Shown piece after piece: positions 59,501 through 64,000 of a DNA stretch of 64,000 bases (its first letter is position 1; each line of letters opens with the position of its first letter). The position numbers and the translations under genes are program-made. The DNA is from Branchiostoma floridae (taxonomy: Eukaryota; Chordata; Leptocardii; Amphioxiformes; Branchiostomatidae). The stretch spans positions 21,045,258-21,109,257 of the forward strand of contig NC_049990.1 in NCBI RefSeq assembly GCF_000003815.2, read 5' to 3'. A model generated the notes under the pieces. That model worked only from the letters and a program-made list of their open reading frames with translations, was not told where the DNA came from and made no database searches.

Positions 59501-62460
59501 GCTTCATTACATTTCAGTAATCACCCTGATTGGCCACGACAGTGAGGCACGGACACACGTGAATGGGTTTGAGGGACGAGGTTCCTACTCCAAGGATGTG
59601 ACATACTGGAATAGCATGGAACAAGTGAGAGCTGTGGTGGACAAGTCAACTCTGTGCATGCAGCATATCAAGGTATGTTGTTTACATGTCAGATATCTCA
59701 AAACATAATCCGAGATCCAGTTCTGTTCAGCTTTAGTTTGACCCAACTGTCACCACTGCCTACAAGCGGTAGGTTTCTGGTCATTCACATGTCCGACTAT
59801 TAAAATGCATTATATTTTGCAGACTATCTATAGCCTCCATTGCAGGCTATCTATGCCATTTTCGCCTTGTTTTGCTCATAATACACTTTTGCTGGCCATT
59901 TCTTTTTGTACGGGTAGGCGGTACAAGCGACCCAAAAGTTCAATAAGAAATGGCCAGCAAAAGTGTATTATGCATGCCAAAAAGAGTCTAAAAAGGGCTC
60001 GAGAGCCTGCTATGGAGGCTAGAGTATTGGCACCTAATCTGCAAAGTGACATTTGTGCAAATATGTATTTTCAGTATGAATGCCATGGCTCAGTGATCTG
60101 GAGCTCATCTGCCACACCCTACGCCTGGTGGGTGACTTGGAATGGCCGCCAGGCTGACTACTGGGGAGGTGCCAGTCCTGGGAGTGGGAAATGTGCCTGT
60201 GGACAATCAGGTAAACATGATGATAAGAAAACTATGCCCAATGGCTAATTGCAAGAAATACCAGTGAACTATTGTATGTATTATGGCTATATGCACATGA
60301 TCATGAACGAGCGTCTAGTGTTGAAAAATTCATTTTTCTTATGAGGTTTGATCGAACGACATTATACAAACACATCTCAAGCTACTAGGGCTGGGTATCG
60401 GTACAGCGTACAGGTGTGACAGCGATCTCGCCCCCCGTGATCTCGCCCCCCCCCCGGGGGGCGAAATCACTAGCGATCTCGCCCCCCCGGGGCGAAATCA
60501 CTAGCGATCTCGCCCTCCCCGGTTAGTGATCTCGCCCCCCTACCTCGCCCCCCTTTAGCGATTTCGCCCCCCCCCCAAAAAAAACGGGTTTACATGACAT
60601 TTTAGAAGTTGATTGGTATAAATCACAAAATGCAGTTTCAGAATGATATAAGTACACGAGTTTGATACATAACTCCATTCATAGTATCAATAGTAACGTA
60701 ATTACATGGTAATAAGATAGTTCAACTTGTTTCAGACAAGGAGGGTTGGGTCCCTTGTATTCCCATTATTGCATATACCTGAGTCTTGACATAAGATGTA
60801 TTTCATTGTATTCACCTGTCCTCAAGCAGCCTATATATCTCCAATATGAAGTCTCCACCATGAAGTGACCACAAAAGAACTATGTAATGTCTTTATTAAT
60901 TATGCAAATATTAGGTATTAATTAGAATAACGCACATTTTGGTATATGCACCTGGCCAAGGGATATCTTCACCTCCAACATGACTGTGTTTTTCTAATAT
61001 CTTCACCTCCAACATGACTGTGTTTTTCTAGTATTTAGGAACTGATGCATTTACCCGTGTTTCTTAAGACTGGTACTTTACCAGTGTTTGTGTAGCATTT
61101 AGCAACAGCTATATCAACTTGCGCGTAGATAGTGTTTATAATGAGAAACTATTATTCACGTGTGTTTTTGTTAGTGCTTTGGAAATGTTTCCATCACAAG
61201 AAAGAAAACACTGTGACAAATTGAAAACATATAGCTGACGTATTCCGTACCATAGACGGTGTTGATTTATACGTTCGCAGTAGCACTGTTTTTATGCCAC
61301 CTCAGCTGCAAAAATTGTCTTTTTCATTTCAATGTCATATTTGCACCGAACAATATAGTATCGACTTTCGAGGTATGACATCTTACGGTACGGTAATAAG
61401 GTGCCATACAGGTACCAGGTAACACACCATATACGTTACTCCCCAGGTGCAGTATAGTACCAGGTAGCGCACCGGTAATATGTAGTAACCAGCTGCTCTG
61501 GGGGGGGGGGGCGAAAACGCTAAAGGGGGGCGAAAACACTAGTGATCTCGCGAGATCGCTGTCACACCGGTACAAAACCGGTTTTTCTTATTGGACCGGT
61601 CCAGGAAAAACCGGACCTGAAGAAATTAGGCGGACCGGATGTTGGACCGGTTAGAAAAATAACAGATTATTTATCACGCATTCACACGTTTTGGCGCTTG
61701 CAGGTGGAAGAAAATAACAAGAGTGAAGTAGAGTTGAGTTTATAGTAATTTCTACCAAGTTTTACAGCCAATCGTACAGGTGCATTTAACATTTAAGGAT
61801 TTTAAAACGCCAGTGTAAGTCTAATACTCGACCAAACAGATATCTTTGTAGAGAAATGTACCATTGGTATGAGTCATACTGCATCAGGTCCAGGTTCAGG
61901 GCCGGACCTGGACCTGACCCTTTGGACCTGAACCGGACCTGGACCTGAATTTTCTGTACCGGTACCCAGCCCTACAAGCTACATATTCAACATTACTAAG
62001 AAACGAGAAGAAGCCGAACAAATGTATTAGACTAGTTTTAGAATCCATGTTTTAGAAACCATATGTACTGCACTACTACCTTTGGTATCTATATGCCTGT
62101 ACTTAGCCCGATAGGGCATGAATGTGCAATAAAGGCTATTATTATAAATAAAGGTTCAAACAAACATACAAATGACAAAATGTATTATTTTTTAGGAAGG
62201 AATATTTTTTTTCATTCTTTTTACCTGGTGTGAGATATCTTAACCCTGCGACACAAACAACACTTTGTCATGACCTTATTCCAACAGGCACATGCTCTGG
62301 TAGATGCAACTGTGATGCCAATGATGCCACCTGGCGTGAGGATTCTGGGTTCCTGTCCCACAAGGATGACCTGCCAGTCACCCAGCTCAGGTTTGGGGAC
62401 ACTGGTGATGGTTCTGAAGAAGGTTACTACACCCTGGGGAAACTCATCTGCTACCCCTGA
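56565..62460 (+). CDS. G9: secreted coiled-coil protein with CNTNAP-type fibrinogen-like domain (type B)
   Basis: Six exons in phase: 56565-56661, 57014-57229, 58675-58815, 59518-59672, 60075-60210 and 62288-62460 (stop TGA), for about 305 aa. Signal peptide MFRGVLLLFLSGITTAQ, then ETETCYKCDDE and a coiled coil with three LAQQAGQ-type repeats, the shortest of the type B set. The fibrinogen-like domain is complete: YVIDPDGPGPVLPM (one codon shorter than its paralogs), TLIGHDSEARTHV, WWVTWNGR (Asp to Asn), DYWGGASPG, CACGQ, CNCDAND, LICYP. A relic collagen-gene coiled-coil exon (58459-58512) sits in intron 2 and is skipped. Intron 5 is about 2 kb because a LINE with a hAT insertion lies in it. 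No disruption was seen, so this and G2 are the best functional type B genes. Confidence 0.87.
57300..58050 (+). mobile_element. Dispersed repeat family R1, copy in G9 intron 2
   Basis: Starts ATTACCTCCATGAAAAATGG and ends ATATTTCATGGAGGTATGAG, giving short inverted ends. The sequence parallels 12150-12735 throughout. No transposase frame. Confidence 0.6.
59831..60021. mobile_element. Palindromic foldback element, copy 2 (intact ends)
   Basis: Termini TAGCCTCCATTGCAGGCT and AGCCTGCTATGGAGGCTA are inverted. An inner pair, AATACACTTTTGCTGGCCAT and its complement, folds around a GGCGGTACAAGCG core. It shares its intron position with 20156-20350 in G2. Confidence 0.78.
60386..61974. mobile_element. 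hAT-like non-autonomous element with 8-bp duplication and a nested insert
   Basis: Ends TAGGGCTGGGTATCGGTAC and GTACCGGTACCCAGCCCTA are inverted. The 8-bp repeat CAAGCTAC flanks it (60378-60385 and 61975-61982). An inner inverted pair, GTGTGACAGCGATCTCGC (about 60413) and GCGAGATCGCTGTCACAC (about 61550), with C-rich GATCTCGCCCCCC repeats, indicates a second element of about 1.15 kb nested inside. Confidence 0.8.
61975..62155 (+). mobile_element. LINE 3' end split by the hAT element
   Basis: Joining the flanks of the hAT insert restores the end of a polymerase frame (SYIFNITKKREEAEQMY-stop), as at 21170-21215, followed by a 3' UTR with CAATAAAGGC. The upstream part lies before 60378. Confidence 0.65.
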
Positions 62461-62662
62461 GTCTAGCTGTTTTCATTACAAGTGTGCTGCAAACTAACGC
62501 ATTCCCACGTAACGAGTGTACTTTAGTGCAGAAATGACAGGATTTTCTTAGTAGATACAACCAAGTTGACTGTATACTATCACACGCATTTCTTTGCTCT
62601 AGGTCTTTTTTGGCATTAATAAGCATCAGATAAAAAGCACCAAGTCTGATAATTCATTAATA

Positions 62663-62890
62663 ACCCTCATCCGACCGTATGGGGTCATTTTTGACCCCAG
62701 GCGTATATTTTAATCTGCCATAGCAACATTTTTCATCAGAGAAAAAATTCCTTCCATGAATTTGTTTGTATACATGTCTTACATCTACCAATTTTTCACC
62801 GAGTTTTGCCCATTATTGTATAAGCTATACTTGAAAGTCTGTGTCTTGTTCGGTGGGGTCAAAAATGACCCCAGTCAATTATGAATCATT
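62663..62890. repeat. Repeat with mirrored GGGGTCA/TGACCCC palindromes
   Basis: GGGGTCATTTTTGACCCC at 62681-62698 and GGGGTCAAAAATGACCCC at 62855-62872 are each near-palindromes and are inverted relative to each other, with AT-rich flanks also partly inverted. This looks like the ends of a small DNA transposon. Confidence 0.6.
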
Positions 62891-63102
62891 AATTACATAG
62901 ATAGTTATAGTTGCTTAGATGAGTAAACACCAAATATTTTGAAAGAAATTTAGTATTTTACTGTAAAACACAGTTTTTCGACATTCTGCATGAATTATGA
63001 TAATTCACACTAATTACTTATGCTAATGAAAGTGAAAATGTTTCTAATTAATTGAAACAAGAAAGCTTTTAAAAAAAGCTGGCCGGGGCGCATTTGGAAG
63101 GA

Positions 63103-63984
63103 CTACCTCAAAATTTCATGTTGTGTTCCAGTAAAATGTGCATCATTATTACTTTCATTTGTCTGACAAGGGTGTACTATTACTAGCCCAGCTGTATCTT
63201 GGCTATGTGGTAACAGTTGGCAAGTAGTTTCAATGTTGGTAGGGAAACTTATGGCTTGACCTTGTTCACCAAATTGTCCACCTGGTAATACAATTAACTT
63301 GATGAAGGTGTATTTCAAACTGACAAGTCTTGTTTCCATTCTACTGAGTTGTTTCAGGCATGATGGAATGTCACCTGGATCCATATTGTTAGTCCAAGCA
63401 TTGGGTATGGGTTTGTCTTTTTCAAGACAAATCAAACACTTTGAACAGAGATGATGTTGACCAGAAATATCATTGACTATTTTGTCTATGACAGCATTGT
63501 TGCAGTTTCGCACTTGGTCATGAAATAACAATTGTCTACATATGCTACAGTAGTACTTTGGCTGCTGTTTTATATAGCAATGAAATGCAGGAAAGTCTGA
63601 TTTGTATTGTTCACTGGTATAGTCTATGCTATGTTCTCTAACATATTTTGTAGCCAATGTTTTTCTCACTCTATCACAGTTTTTCCTCTGTCGTTGCGTT
63701 TTTTCTTGTGAAGATTCTTGTTCAGCTCTTTTTGCTTTGCTAGCTTTGCGTGATGTCCTTTGTTTTGCAAGTCTTTCGGCTTTTTGCTCAGGGGTCTCAT
63801 TTGCTTGTTTTGCTTTGTATGATGCTCTTCGTTTTGCAAGTCTATCGTCTTTTTGCTCAGGGGTCTCATTTGCTCGTTTTGCTCTTTCCTGTGCAAGTCT
63901 ATCTGCTTTTTGCTCAGTTGTCTCATCTGCCTGTTTTGCTTTGTATGAAGCTCTTCGTTTTGCAATCTTTCTCTTTTTGCTCAC
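63103..63984 (-). CDS. Helitron-like transposon protein, N-terminal part, incomplete
   Basis: A continuous 293-codon frame. It begins with Lys/Arg-rich repeats of the ANETPEQKADRLAKQRASYK type (three to four units of about 23 residues), which are characteristic of the N terminus of Helitron replicase-helicase proteins. Then comes a Cys pattern (YYCSICRQLLF, HHLCSKCLICLEKDKPIP) and a region with PSCLKQLSRMETRLVSLKYT, LPGGQFGEQGQAISFPTNIE, resembling the segment that precedes the Rep domain in these proteins. It stops at 63103 well before any HUH Rep or helicase motif, so the copy is truncated there. The start at 63984 is the first Met in the window, and the true start may lie beyond 64000. It is a transposon relic, not a host gene. 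Confidence 0.65.
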   Translation of the reverse strand: MSKKRKIAKRRASYKAKQADETTEQKADRLAQERAKRANETPEQKDDRLAKRRASYKAKQANETPEQKAERLAKQRTSRKASKAKRAEQESSQEKTQRQRKNCDRVRKTLATKYVREHSIDYTSEQYKSDFPAFHCYIKQQPKYYCSICRQLLFHDQVRNCNNAVIDKIVNDISGQHHLCSKCLICLEKDKPIPNAWTNNMDPGDIPSCLKQLSRMETRLVSLKYTFIKLIVLPGGQFGEQGQAISFPTNIETTCQLLPHSQDTAGLVIVHPCQTNESNNDAHFTGTQHEILR

Positions 63985-64000
63985 GGTCTCATTGCTGGGT

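Noticed and set aside
63666-63965. Second Lys-rich minus-strand reading frame
   Set aside because: It is the alternative frame of the ETPEQ repeat region of the Helitron-like frame; repeats keep all frames open there.

Overview
This is a 64 kb piece of an intron-rich, repeat-dense animal genome. I infer a lophotrochozoan or invertebrate deuterostome genome and think amphioxus (Branchiostoma) most likely: the introns are GT-AG, transposon relics of many classes are packed together, and a lineage-specific gene family is tandemly expanded. The species is not proven by the sequence.

Region 1 (1-6.7 kb): the first five recognisable coding exons of a strawberry-notch (SBNO) helicase-family gene on the minus strand. 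It starts at 4753 and runs off the left edge. The intron after its first coding exon is filled by about 1.8 kb of a 52/56-bp minisatellite that copies the exon end and its splice donor.

Region 2 (6.9-62.5 kb): a same-strand tandem array of nine related loci, G1-G9. Intact copies encode a signal peptide or a membrane anchor, then a very short collagen-like segment with a Cys cluster and/or a coiled coil, then a fibrinogen-like domain of the contactin-associated-protein (CNTNAP/neurexin-IV) type that ends at a Leu-Ile-Cys-Tyr-Pro terminus. There are three 5' designs. Type A (G1, G4, G5, G6, G7) has a secreted N terminus plus collagen plus one or two coiled-coil exons. Type B (G2, G8, G9) has a secreted N terminus plus a 7-residue-repeat coiled coil and no collagen, with a possible alternative membrane-anchor exon upstream. 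Type C (G3) has a type II membrane anchor, a basic REKR site, collagen and a coiled coil. G1, G2 and G9 look intact. G5 has a splice-phase problem, G3 a 1-nt frameshift, G8 an in-frame TGA, and G6 a LINE inside a coding exon. G4 lost its 3' half, and G7 is an orphan first exon.

The array grew by block duplication. G3-G4 and G6-G7 share a flank at a constant 17,663-bp offset that includes one transposon insertion, and the G1/G2 flank resembles the G8/G9 flank. The overall architecture (secreted or tethered collagen/coiled-coil stalk plus fibrinogen-like head) parallels ficolins and gliomedin, so an oligomeric recognition or matrix role is a reasonable inference but is unproven.

Region 3 (62.5-64 kb): palindromic repeat sequence, then the N-terminal part of a Helitron-like transposon protein on the minus strand, cut by the right edge.

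Mobile DNA elsewhere includes Penelope-like fragments with a GIY-YIG-type C terminus, several LINE 3' ends, a tRNA-derived SINE, hAT-, MULE- and piggyBac-like non-autonomous elements with visible target-site duplications, and tandem satellites. There are two assembly gaps (7626-7782 and 24466-24565).
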